Positions 39,838 to 50,177 of a DNA stretch of 63,174 bases are shown here, one piece after another. The DNA comes from JBBDIK01 sp040880465. GTDB lineage: Bacteria > Actinomycetota > UBA4738 > JBBDHU01. The notes under the pieces were generated by a model. It had not been told where the DNA came from. It did no database searches and saw only the letters and a program-made list of their open reading frames with translations. Within the stretch, counting starts at the first letter, position 1. The number at the start of each line of letters is the position of its first letter. Both the position numbers and the translations under genes were made by a program. The stretch is from the NCBI GenBank assembly GCA_040880465.1, contig JBBDIK010000017.1, positions 1-63,174 of the forward strand, read 5' to 3'.

Positions 39838-40973
39838 ACACCGACGACGTCAAGCGAGAGTGGTTCGAACGGGACTACTACAAGGATCTCGGGGTCGCGA
39901 AGAACGCCAGCCAGGCGGACATCAAGAAGGCCTACCGCAAGCTCGCGCAGCAGCACCATCCTGATGCGAACCCCGGGAACACGGAAGCGGAGGAGCGGTT
40001 CAAGGAGATCTCCTCGGCCTACGACGTGCTGGGCGACGCCGCCAAGCGGACGTCCTACGACGATGTCCGTGAGGCCGCGGCGTCGGGGTTCGGTCCCGGT
40101 GGCTTCGGCGGCTTCGGTGGCGGTGCCGCAGGCGCGGGATGGCCTGGCGGCGGGCAGTACCAGCAGGTCAACGTCGGCGATCTCGGCGACATCTTCGGCG
40201 ATCTGCTCGGCGGGGGTTTCGGTGGCGTCGGGGGTGGCGGGTCGCGCCGACGCCAGCCCGCGCGCGGGGCCGATCTCGAAGCACATGTTGGCGTCTCGTT
40301 CGATGATGCGATGTCCGGGACGCAGGTTCCGGTCACGATCCGCGGCGCGGCGAGCTGTTCCCGCTGCCATGGGAGTGGGGCGGAGCCGGGAACTAGCCCG
40401 ATCACCTGTCCGCAGTGCGGCGGGTCCGGGCAGGTCGCGGTCAACCAGGGTCCGTTCTCGATGGCACAGCCGTGTCCGCGGTGCGGGGGACAGGGGCGTG
40501 TGGTCGAGCACGCCTGCACGACGTGCCGCGGCTCCGGCCATGTGAACAAGAAGCGAACGTTAAAGGTCAAGATCCCAGCCGGGGTCAAGGACGGCGCGCG
40601 CATCAAGCTCGCCGGTCGCGGAGAACCTGGGCCGGCAGGGTCGAAGCCGGGCGACCTGTACATGGTCGTCGGCGTCGCGCCCCACCCGTTGTTCGGGCGC
40701 AAGGGCAACAACCTGACCGTCGAGGTGCCGATCGGCTACGCGGACGTGGCGCTCGGCGCGCAGGTCGCCGTGCCGACGTTGAACGGGCCGGTCACGCTCA
40801 AGGTCCCGGCCGGTACGCCGAGCGGCAAGACGTTCCGTATCAAGGGGAAGGGCGCGCCCGCCAAGAAGGGCGCGGGCGACCTGCTGGCGACGGTCAAGGT
40901 CGACGTGCCGACCAAGGTGTCGAAGGAAGAGAAGGAGCTGCTCACGCAGCTCCAGGAGCTGAGGTCGAGATGA
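39834..40973 (+). CDS. dnaJ: Chaperone DnaJ, probable CTG start
   Basis: 379 residues if started at CTG 39834. J domain: ERDYYKDLGVAKNASQADIKKAYRKL with HPD at 42-44; Gly/Phe-rich region about 80-130; four zinc motifs (CSRCHGSG, CPQCGGSG, CPRCGGQG, CTTCRGSG); C-terminal substrate domains. The frame contains no ATG, GTG or TTG between the last grpE codons and position 40026, and a start there would delete the HPD. CTG overlaps the grpE stop as CTGA, parallel to the GTGA, ATGA and TTGA junctions of the same operon, with AAGAAGGA just upstream. A sequencing error removing an ATG is the alternative, but length and overlap argue for CTG. Confidence 0.93.
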   Translation: MNTDDVKREWFERDYYKDLGVAKNASQADIKKAYRKLAQQHHPDANPGNTEAEERFKEISSAYDVLGDAAKRTSYDDVREAAASGFGPGGFGGFGGGAAGAGWPGGGQYQQVNVGDLGDIFGDLLGGGFGGVGGGGSRRRQPARGADLEAHVGVSFDDAMSGTQVPVTIRGAASCSRCHGSGAEPGTSPITCPQCGGSGQVAVNQGPFSMAQPCPRCGGQGRVVEHACTTCRGSGHVNKKRTLKVKIPAGVKDGARIKLAGRGEPGPAGSKPGDLYMVVGVAPHPLFGRKGNNLTVEVPIGYADVALGAQVAVPTLNGPVTLKVPAGTPSGKTFRIKGKGAPAKKGAGDLLATVKVDVPTKVSKEEKELLTQLQELRSR

Positions 40974-41386
40974 GCGAGCCACGAGAGCGCTGGGCCGGGC
41001 AACGCGACGAACCTGGCGATGACGCGGCCGTCTACATCATCAGCGTCGCCGCGGAACTCGCCGGCGTACACCCCCAGACCTTGCGCTTCTACGAGAAGAA
41101 GGGGCTGCTGAACCCGGCGCGCAGCCGCGGGACGCAGCGGAGGTACTCGGACCGCGACATCGCCAGGATGCGCGCGATCCAGCACTTGACGCAGGATGAG
41201 GGCATCAATCTGGCCGGAGCGAAGATGATCATGGAGATGCAAGTGCAGCTCGAGGAGATGCAGGAACGGATGCTCGAGATGCAGCGCATGATGCGTCGCG
41301 CCCGCGAGCAGGCCCGAGAGCAGACCGGCTTGGTGCCGCTCCGCGACATCCCGCTGATGCCGTGGCAGGAAGGCCTGATGCGTTGA
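40970..41386 (+). CDS. hspR: Heat-shock repressor HspR (MerR family)
   Basis: 138 residues, ATG in an ATGA overlap with dnaJ. N-terminal MerR-type HTH: YIISVAAELAGVHPQTLRFYEKKGLLNPARSRGTQRRYSDRDI, followed by INLAGAKMIMEMQ and a long Met-rich coiled coil (about 80-118) for dimerisation, ending LMPWQEGLMR. HspR represses dnaK-type operons by binding HAIR sites and uses DnaK as co-repressor, giving feedback. A HAIR-like site is present upstream of dnaK. The stop overlaps the TTG of the next gene (TTGA), adding a fifth gene to the operon. Confidence 0.95.
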   Translation: MSEPRERWAGQRDEPGDDAAVYIISVAAELAGVHPQTLRFYEKKGLLNPARSRGTQRRYSDRDIARMRAIQHLTQDEGINLAGAKMIMEMQVQLEEMQERMLEMQRMMRRAREQAREQTGLVPLRDIPLMPWQEGLMR

Positions 41387-42306
41387 GCGATAGGCGTATC
41401 GCTTCGGTACCCCTTTGGTCGCTGGGTGGGCTCGTGTTGATCGCCCTTGCCGGTCTCCTGGCACTGATCTTCGTCGAGGCACCTGGCGGCGGCCGGGGTC
41501 CGGTCGTGTTTGTTGGTATCGAACTAGCTCTGTTGGTCATTGGCGGCACCGTCATCGTCGCCTGGGGCGAGCGGCGACGAATCGCGAGGGAGCGGGCACT
41601 GGCACCGATCCTTCAGGCCCTCGGCTTCGCCCGGTCCGCCGTTCCTCGGGAGAGGATAGCGACGTCTCGCCTCCCGCTGTTCGCCGACAGCCGCAAGCCC
41701 TGGCTTCAGAGGGATTGGCTCGGCAGCGGCAGTGAATGTTCGTGGCGAGGCCATCGCGCTTGGTTCTTCGAGCTTTCTCGTTCGGACGAGCAAGGGGTCG
41801 AGTATCCGGCTGACAGTGGTGGTCTCACGGCTGGGACGGCCACAGGTCTGGCGCCCCGATCGGCTGCATGGGCCCGCCGCTCCTGGAGACGGTACCGACG
41901 AGGCGGCTGGAGTCATCGGCAGTCCTTATCGTGCCTAGTTGTAGAGACGCTGCTCGATGCCGCACCCACGGTCCTGGGTTCGCGTCGCGATCTCCTCCCT
42001 TTCGCTGCGTCGTTCGAAGAGGTGGAGTTCGAATCCCAAGAGTTCAACGATGCCGTTGTCGTGTTGACAGGAGATGCTCATTTCGCACACGCGCTCGTAG
42101 ATCAGCGAGCGATGGACCGTCTGCTCGCCCAGCCTTTGGGTCGGATCTTCGAAGTTGCGGGACCGTGGGCCCTCTTGTGCACGACGCAGTGTTCACCTGA
42201 AGCGGTTGAGGATCTCCTGAACGCCGCGGTTGACTTCGTAGAAGCGATCCCACGGGCAGTCGAGTCGATGTGGCCCGCGACGGTGAGAGAGGCGGTGGCT
42301 GGCTGA
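41383..42306 (+). CDS. DUF3137-like membrane protein, paralogue 1
   Basis: 307 residues from the TTG at 41383 (TTGA overlap with hspR; AAGG 9 bp upstream). Two membrane helices near the N-terminus (about 8-28 and 33-50). The long cytoplasmic part ends in VEFESQEFNDAVVVLTGDAHFAHALVDQRAMDRLL and FEVAGPWALL. This block recurs in the genes at 45768 and 48701 and resembles the DUF3137 core often encoded beside lemA. It has lower GC and less regular codon use than its neighbours between about 41700 and 42000, perhaps drift. Function unknown; coupling to the heat-shock operon suggests an envelope-stress link (inference). Confidence 0.7.
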   Translation: MSDRRIASVPLWSLGGLVLIALAGLLALIFVEAPGGGRGPVVFVGIELALLVIGGTVIVAWGERRRIARERALAPILQALGFARSAVPRERIATSRLPLFADSRKPWLQRDWLGSGSECSWRGHRAWFFELSRSDEQGVEYPADSGGLTAGTATGLAPRSAAWARRSWRRYRRGGWSHRQSLSCLVVETLLDAAPTVLGSRRDLLPFAASFEEVEFESQEFNDAVVVLTGDAHFAHALVDQRAMDRLLAQPLGRIFEVAGPWALLCTTQCSPEAVEDLLNAAVDFVEAIPRAVESMWPATVREAVAG

Positions 42307-42332
42307 TGGATCTGTCGACGCGGATGTTGGCC

Positions 42333-42668
42333 TCAGCCGAGGGCCAGTTCTGGCACGGGATCGTTGGCCGGAACAGACTCGAATCCGAGAACCAACTGGA
42401 CGCCGAGAGCTTCCGCTACGCGCTGCAGTGTGTCGATACTCGCCTTGTGCCGGCCGCTCTCCAGGCGCGAGATCGCCGAGTGACTCGTCCCGACGCGCGC
42501 GGCGACTTCCTGCTGGGAGAGCCCCAAGCGAGCCCTGTGCATGATCACGAGTCTGGCGATCTCCTCGAACTGGGCCAGCCGTCGCTGCTCATCTCGGTAG
42601 GCCGTGCTTGCGCGGGAGCGACGTCGTGAGGCCGCTCGCGCGGTGCTGCCGGTGGCTGGCTGGGACAC
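42333..42668 (-). CDS. Antitoxin, XRE-family HTH (HigA-like)
   Basis: 111 residues from the GTG at 42668, chosen for its strong SD (AGGAGG, 6 bp upstream). A TTG at 42725 in frame would overlap the toxin stop but has no SD. The N-terminal 40 residues are Ser/Arg-rich. The HTH (RLGLSQQEVAARVGTSHSAISRLESGRHKASIDTLQRVAEALG) is a typical Cro/CI fold. It should bind and neutralise the toxin and repress the pair. Second gene of a toxin-first (HigBA-type) operon, inserted between the heat-shock operon and clpB. Confidence 0.82.
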   Translation of the reverse strand: MSQPATGSTARAASRRRSRASTAYRDEQRRLAQFEEIARLVIMHRARLGLSQQEVAARVGTSHSAISRLESGRHKASIDTLQRVAEALGVQLVLGFESVPANDPVPELALG

Positions 42669-42721
42669 GGCTTGCCTCCTGTTCGCTAAAGGGAACCTTA
42701 CCACATCTGATAAATGATGAT

Positions 42722-43123
42722 TCAATGCGCATCGTGACCCGCCGCTCGGGGCGGCCGCCGCTTCGGCGCGTCCATCCGCACCTTGAAGTCACGCCATCGA
42801 CCTTTGGCTACCTCGATCTCTCGAGACGGGACCTTACCGGTGTTCTTCCGGAAGATGTGCAGCAGGATGAAGAGGGTGTCGGATCGTCGGTAGAGGACCC
42901 GGTAGAGTTCGCGGCCGAAATGGCATCGGAGCTCGCGGAGGTCGCCCTCAACCTGGGAGCTATGCGGATAGGGGAGGTGCGGCATGGTGGGCCCGAGCAG
43001 GTTCAGTCGGCCGATCTGGTTATCGATGGCGACCTGACGCCGGGCGTCGAGCCCTTCGATGAACTCGTTGACGGGTTCCCGGCCGCGAACATCTCGGTAG
43101 TAGACCGCCTTGAATCCGCCCAT
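42722..43123 (-). CDS. Toxin, RelE/HigB-like (phage Gp49-like family)
   Basis: 133 residues. GREPVNEFIEGLDARRQVAIDNQIGRLNLLG, then GDLRELRCHFGRELYRVLYRRSDTLFILLHIFRKNTGKVPSREIEVAKGRWRDF is characteristic of RelE-superfamily toxins of the Gp49/HigB type, which cleave mRNA at the ribosome. The basic tail (KRRPPRAAGHDAH) is longer than usual. It precedes the XRE antitoxin gene by 53 bp on the same strand. Divergent from clpB, 53 bp away. Toxic activity not shown. Confidence 0.85.
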   Translation of the reverse strand: MGGFKAVYYRDVRGREPVNEFIEGLDARRQVAIDNQIGRLNLLGPTMPHLPYPHSSQVEGDLRELRCHFGRELYRVLYRRSDTLFILLHIFRKNTGKVPSREIEVAKGRWRDFKVRMDAPKRRPPRAAGHDAH

Positions 43124-43176
43124 CAGCGAACACTAGCGATGGGCACTGACACGTTCGCCGTGGAGTTGATGCGCTG

Positions 43177-45765
<2,589 letters not shown>

Positions 45766-45767
45766 GC

Positions 45768-46619
45768 ATGCAGCAGAGCAAGCGAGACGGAGGGAACGAC
45801 CCGCGGACGACCCGCGTCGCGGGGCAGCTCCGTAGCCTGGCGGGGCCGTGGACGGACAGGTCGATCCGCCAGCGCGCGATCGTCCTCGGCGCGCTTTGCG
45901 AAGGGATGGCCCTGCTCATGCTGGTGCTCATGGCCTTGGACGTGCCGATCCCGGCCAACTACGTGCTCTACGCCCTGCTGTCAGGGCCGCTGATCGCGAT
46001 GGCGTACTACGCCACTCAACATGCCCGAAAGGTCCTGATCGACGAGGTTCACCGGCTCGGTCTCCACTTCTCCGCCAAGGACCCCTTCAACCTGCGGGCC
46101 CTCCCGCTACCGGCGTTCCGACGGTCCGGCGAGCACCGGATCGAATGGGTCGGTTCGGGTGAGTGGCTGGGGCTTCAGGTCTTCCTGTTCGGGTACCGCC
46201 ACCGTCCCGTCCTCGAGAAGACCGAAGACCGGTTCACCTGCCTGATCATCAAGCAACCCTTCTGGGCGCCCGCCCTCGAGATCCGGCGGGAGGACGCCGG
46301 TTCGCGGCTGGCGGGAGCTATCGGCATCGATGATGTCCAGTTCGAGTCCGGCGCGTTCAACGACACGTTCAGGGTGACCTCGGACGACAAGCGATTTGCG
46401 TATGCACTGGTCGACCAGCGGATGATGGATTGGTTGGCCGTGGCACCCACCTACGGGTTCCAGGTCGCGGGCAACGCGGTGATGGTGATCGCACCGACCA
46501 TGGCACCGAGGGACCTCGAGCCGTTCATGGGCCGTGCGAAGGAGTTCGTCGATCAGATCCCGCGGGCCGTACGTAGCATGTACCGTGCGGAACCGTCAGT
46601 GACCCGGTGGGACGGATAA
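45768..46619 (+). CDS. DUF3137-like membrane protein, paralogue 2
   Basis: 283 residues, ATG 2 bp after clpB, so co-transcribed with it. Two membrane helices (about 39-60 and 62-82: ALCEGMALLMLVLMAL, NYVLYALLSGPLIAMAYYA). The cytoplasmic domain ends with VQFESGAFNDTFRVTSDDKRFAYALVDQRMMDWL and FQVAGNAVMVI, matching the blocks of the proteins at 41383 and 48701. The stretch FTCLIIKQPFWAPALEIRRED is specific to this copy. Placement after clpB, like paralogue 1 after hspR, repeats the association with protein-quality-control genes. Function unknown. Confidence 0.72.
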   Translation: MQQSKRDGGNDPRTTRVAGQLRSLAGPWTDRSIRQRAIVLGALCEGMALLMLVLMALDVPIPANYVLYALLSGPLIAMAYYATQHARKVLIDEVHRLGLHFSAKDPFNLRALPLPAFRRSGEHRIEWVGSGEWLGLQVFLFGYRHRPVLEKTEDRFTCLIIKQPFWAPALEIRREDAGSRLAGAIGIDDVQFESGAFNDTFRVTSDDKRFAYALVDQRMMDWLAVAPTYGFQVAGNAVMVIAPTMAPRDLEPFMGRAKEFVDQIPRAVRSMYRAEPSVTRWDG

Positions 46620-46623
46620 GGGG

Positions 46624-48582
46624 CTAGACCGGGACCCACGCTTCGACGCTCGTTCCTCTGCCGGGCTCGCTCTCGATCTTCGCCCAACCGCCGGCCATCG
46701 TCGCTCTCTCTCGGATCGCGTCCAATCCTGTGTGCTCGGGGCCGCCGCCGCCCGGACCGCCGAAGCCGCGGCCGTCGTCCTCGATCCGCAGGTCGATCCC
46801 GCCATCCTTGTGCTCGACCGTGACCGCCACCCGCTCCGCTCCCGCATGCTTGACGACGTTGTGCAGGGCTTCCTGGGCGATCCGGTACAGGATCGCGCGA
46901 AGGACCGGGTTCGGCTCCTCTGCGAGTCGGTTGCGGAGTTCGAGCTCGAACCCGGCTCCGGTGGTCTCCTTCTCGACGTAGGCCTGGATGGCGGCTGCGA
47001 GGCCGTCGGTGTCCAGCGTCGGCGGGCGAAGCTCGAACATCAAGTGGCGCAATCGGCCGATCGCCTCCTCGACCGCCTTCTCGAGGGTGTCGACCGTGTC
47101 GCCGGTTTCGGGCGGGACCTTCCGTCGCAGCGTCTCGAGCCTGAGACCTACGGCCGTCATCCGCTGGAGCGGATCGTCGTGGATGTCGGCGGCGATGCGA
47201 CGGCGTTCCTCTTCCTGAGCGAGGACCAGCTGGCCGCGGAGCCGGGCGCGCTCCGCCTGCGCCTCCATCAACTCGGTGATGTCGAGGAACACGCCCTGGG
47301 AGACGAACTCGTACCCGGCGTAGCCGCTCATCAATGCGGCCTCGTCGCGAACCCAGACGACGTGCCCGTCCTTCGCGATCATCCGCGCCTCGTGGGACAG
47401 CGGTTCGCCCGTCCGGTAGTGCTCCCGGTCCGCCACCATCGTCGCCTCGTGGTCGTCAGGGTGGATGATCCGGTGCCACAGGTCCGGATCCTCGAGGAAC
47501 TCCTCCGGGCGATAGCCGAGCATGGTCTCCACCTGGGGACTGACGTAGAGCGTCGAGAGGCTCCGCGTCTCCGGATCGTCGACGACATCGACATACGTCG
47601 CTGCCGGGATCTGTTCTACGAGCGTCCGGTACCGGAGTTCCGCGTCGCGGAGCTGATCGCGGACGGAGGACCGCTCGGATACGGCTGCGGCGAGGGCCAG
47701 CGTCGTGATCGCCACCGTCACGACGAAAACCTGGGCGACGAGGAGTCCCTGGGCCCGGGTCTCGCCGACCGCGGGCGCCATGATCCCGAAGGGACCCGTT
47801 CCGCCGAATGTCCCGATGATCGCGAACCCCGAGAGGATCGCGTTCGCGATCACCGCGCCGACCGGCCCGTAACGCAGGGCGAGCAGGATCGCGAAGGGGA
47901 ACACGATGAACGGGAAGATGAAGAGTTCGGGGACACGAGGGATCAGGAAGACCACCGCGCAGGCGGCGATGAACGCCGCGACGGAGAGCCAGAAGGCGGC
48001 CAGGGAAGCACGGCCGCTTGGTCGTTGCCGCCATCGGCGGCTGCCCGGGTCGAACACCATCATGACGAGGGGAGCCACGATCAGGATGCTGGTGGCGTTG
48101 GCGAACCACCACAGGAGCCAGACCCACCCGACGGGTTCGCCGCCCAGCGCGTCTCCGAGCCACAGCGTGGAGACGCCGAGGGTCGCGCTCACGGCCGCGC
48201 CGACCACCGCGGTCAGCGGGACGAGGGCCGCGACGTCCCGGAGCCGGTCGAGCGCCGGGCGGAAGGCCAACCGGCGGAGCAGGAAGGTGGCGCACGTCGC
48301 CTCCGCCACCGATCCGAGGGTCGCTCCGATCACGGCGATCGTCGGAACGGGCGTCAGGTCGTTCGCGAGGAACGCGCCGATCGCGACCGCGGGCAGGTAG
48401 CGGTAGCCGAAGCGGAAGACGATGGCGACGGCCAGGCCCGACGCGAGCCAGGCCGGGGCGGCGTTCCCGGCCACCACGCTGGAGGAGAGTGCGAGCCGCT
48501 CCGCCACGAAGTGGGCGCCGACGAACAGGGCGAGGGTGGACGTGTAGACCGCGATGTCGCGACCGGCCTGCCGGGTGGCCAT
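46624..48582 (-). CDS. MASE1-like membrane histidine kinase with PAS domain
   Basis: 652 residues. About eight membrane helices (10-300) with the MASE1-like pattern (NAAPAWLASGLAVAIVFRFGYRYLPAVAIGAFLAN), a PAS domain about 310-435 (QIPAATYVDVVDDPETRSLSTLYVSPQVETMLGYRPEEF), HisKA_3 with His468 in EERRRIAADIHDDPLQRM, and HATPase_c (N box EALHNVVKHAGAE, G1 EDDGRGFGG). No response regulator is adjacent, so it is an orphan; regulators elsewhere in the window are possible partners. Convergent with the DUF3137-like gene (stops 4 bp apart). Signal unknown. Confidence 0.9.
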   Translation of the reverse strand: MATRQAGRDIAVYTSTLALFVGAHFVAERLALSSSVVAGNAAPAWLASGLAVAIVFRFGYRYLPAVAIGAFLANDLTPVPTIAVIGATLGSVAEATCATFLLRRLAFRPALDRLRDVAALVPLTAVVGAAVSATLGVSTLWLGDALGGEPVGWVWLLWWFANATSILIVAPLVMMVFDPGSRRWRQRPSGRASLAAFWLSVAAFIAACAVVFLIPRVPELFIFPFIVFPFAILLALRYGPVGAVIANAILSGFAIIGTFGGTGPFGIMAPAVGETRAQGLLVAQVFVVTVAITTLALAAAVSERSSVRDQLRDAELRYRTLVEQIPAATYVDVVDDPETRSLSTLYVSPQVETMLGYRPEEFLEDPDLWHRIIHPDDHEATMVADREHYRTGEPLSHEARMIAKDGHVVWVRDEAALMSGYAGYEFVSQGVFLDITELMEAQAERARLRGQLVLAQEEERRRIAADIHDDPLQRMTAVGLRLETLRRKVPPETGDTVDTLEKAVEEAIGRLRHLMFELRPPTLDTDGLAAAIQAYVEKETTGAGFELELRNRLAEEPNPVLRAILYRIAQEALHNVVKHAGAERVAVTVEHKDGGIDLRIEDDGRGFGGPGGGGPEHTGLDAIRERATMAGGWAKIESEPGRGTSVEAWVPV

Positions 48583-48700
48583 CCGGGCTCCTTCGATCCG
48601 TCCTGCTGATTATGCGCCTCTCGCGTCGGCAAGTGGGGTCCGGGTTCATCCGGGCTGGATCCGTTTGACCCAGGTTCGCTGGTGACCCAGACTCTGCGAC

Positions 48701-49417
48701 ATGGAATGGCTGATCTGGGTCGGGATCGCGCTGCTCGTCGGCGGCATCGCATACCTCTCGTACTACCTCAAGAAGAAGCGCCTCGCCGAACTCAAGATGA
48801 TGGCCGCCCAGCTCGGCTTGGAGTTCTGGGGCGATGACATCGAGGGGCTCCTGCTGCATCCTTTCAGCCTGTTCCAGCGCGGGGACGGCCGCGGGATCGA
48901 GAACGTCATGCGAGGCGAGTGGCAGGGGATCGCGCTCCGCCAGTTCGACTACTGGTACTACGAGGAGTCGACCGACTCGGACGGCAACAGATCGCGTTCG
49001 TACTCCCGCTTCTCGTGCGCGCTCGGCTGGATCGAAGCGGCGTGCTCTCCGGTCACCATCGGGCGTGAGAATCTGTTCACGCGTCTCGCCGATCACATGG
49101 GCATGCCCGACATCGAGTTCGAGCTGGAGGAGTTCAACCGCGCGTTCAACGTCAAGGGTAAGGACCGCAAGTTCGCCTTCGATTTCATCGATGCACGGAT
49201 GATGCGCTGGCTCCTGGATGCCGGCGGCGAGTTCGAGTTCGAGGTCGTCGGGAACGAACTGCTCGTCTACTCCAAGCGGCGGCGCCCGACCGAGCTGATC
49301 CCGTTGCTGGGCACGCTCAAGGGGTTCCGCGAGCAGGTCCCGCGGGTCGTCTACGAGCTGTATCCGGCTCCGGGGGCGGGTCGGCCGCCCTCCCCGCTCG
49401 GTCCGGGTCTGTACTGA
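48701..49417 (+). CDS. DUF3137-like protein, paralogue 3
   Basis: 238 residues. One N-terminal membrane helix (about 2-22, WLIWVGIALLVGGIAYLSYYL) followed by a basic turn. The cytoplasmic part holds FSLFQRGDGRGIENVMRGEWQGIALRQFDYWYYEES, then IEFELEEFNRAFNVKGKDRKFAFDFIDARMMRWLL and FEFEVVGNELLVYSK. The last blocks match the genes at 41383 and 45768 and the DUF3137 core. Located 73 bp upstream of lemA, an arrangement known for DUF3137 proteins in other bacteria. Function unknown. Confidence 0.75.
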   Translation: MEWLIWVGIALLVGGIAYLSYYLKKKRLAELKMMAAQLGLEFWGDDIEGLLLHPFSLFQRGDGRGIENVMRGEWQGIALRQFDYWYYEESTDSDGNRSRSYSRFSCALGWIEAACSPVTIGRENLFTRLADHMGMPDIEFELEEFNRAFNVKGKDRKFAFDFIDARMMRWLLDAGGEFEFEVVGNELLVYSKRRRPTELIPLLGTLKGFREQVPRVVYELYPAPGAGRPPSPLGPGLY

Positions 49418-49442
49418 GCGGCCTTTACGGAACGGCCCGTCG

Positions 49443-49469
49443 GTCGGTAGGGTGAAGCCACCTACCGAC
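49443..49469 (+). promoter_or_regulatory. Hairpin/inverted repeat upstream of lemA
   Basis: GTCGGTAGG-GTG and CAC-CTACCGAC form an 11-bp stem with one bulged G (49450) and loop AAGC. It lies 22 bp before the lemA ATG. It could end the upstream transcript, act as an operator, or sit in the lemA leader; the sequence does not decide. Confidence 0.4.
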
Positions 49470-49490
49470 AGAGCAGGAGCGTGAGTACGC

Positions 49491-50177
49491 ATGACTGGTG
49501 TCTACATCCTCATCGGCATCGTGGCGCTGATCGTGATCGGCGCGATCGTGTCCTACAACCGGTTCGTGAGCCAGCGGAACCTCATCCGGGATTCCTGGTC
49601 GAACATCGACACCGAACTGCGTCGCCGGTACGACCTGATCCCGAACCTGATCGAGACGGTCAAGGGCTACGCCGCCCACGAGAAGGAGACCCTCGAGAAC
49701 GTCACGAAGGCGCGGGCGATGGCGCTGGCTGCGCAGGATCCCGAGGCTGCCGCCCAGGCGGACAACATGCTGACCGCGGCGTTGCGCCAGCTGTTCGCGG
49801 TCTCGGAGAACTACCCCAACCTGAAGGCGAACGAGAACTTCCTGCAGCTGCAGAACGAGTTGGCCAATACCGAGGATCGGATCCAGACCTCGCGCCGCTT
49901 CTACAACGCGAACGTGCGGGACTACAACCGGCGGGTGCAGTCGTTCCCGTCGATGATCGTCGCTCGGTTCGGCAAGTTCACCGAAGAGAAGTTCTTCGAG
50001 ATCGACGAAGCGATGCGCGAGGCCGGTCCGCCCAAGGTCGACTTCGGCACCGGTGGGAGCGCGGCTGGCTCGGGTGGCGGTCCTGCCGCCTCCGCTACGC
50101 CCCCGGCGTCGAACCCGGCGGGATCGGACGCACCCACGCCCCCGACGGGTTCTCCGCCGGCCGCCCCTGCCGGGTAG
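49491..50177 (+). CDS. lemA: LemA family protein
   Basis: 228 residues, SD GAGCAGGAG. One membrane helix at about 4-22 (YILIGIVALIVIGAIVSYN), then the LemA helical domain: FVSQRNLIRDSWSNIDTELRRRYDLIPNLIETVKGYAAHEKETLENVTKAR, LFAVSENYPNLKANENFLQLQNELANTEDRIQTSRRFYNANVRDYN. This matches the family closely. The C-terminal 45 residues are a Gly/Ser/Pro-rich tail. LemA proteins are membrane-anchored with unknown function and often sit next to DUF3137 or TPM-domain genes, as here. The last 83 bp overlap the antisense 3' end of the next gene. Confidence 0.93.
   Translation: MTGVYILIGIVALIVIGAIVSYNRFVSQRNLIRDSWSNIDTELRRRYDLIPNLIETVKGYAAHEKETLENVTKARAMALAAQDPEAAAQADNMLTAALRQLFAVSENYPNLKANENFLQLQNELANTEDRIQTSRRFYNANVRDYNRRVQSFPSMIVARFGKFTEEKFFEIDEAMREAGPPKVDFGTGGSAAGSGGGPAASATPPASNPAGSDAPTPPTGSPPAAPAG

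Noticed and set aside
40026..40973. dnaJ starting at the GTG at 40026
   Set aside because: It would remove most of the J domain including HPD, although the upstream sequence encodes a perfect J domain in the same frame.
42669..42725. Antitoxin start at TTG 42725, overlapping the toxin stop as TTGA
   Set aside because: The GTG at 42668 has an AGGAGG at ideal distance, and the extra 19 residues show no conserved features; kept as an alternative.
43124..43176. HAIR operator upstream of clpB
   Set aside because: CTTGAAT at 43109 has no ACTCAAG-like partner 7 bp away, and no other match to the consensus was found.
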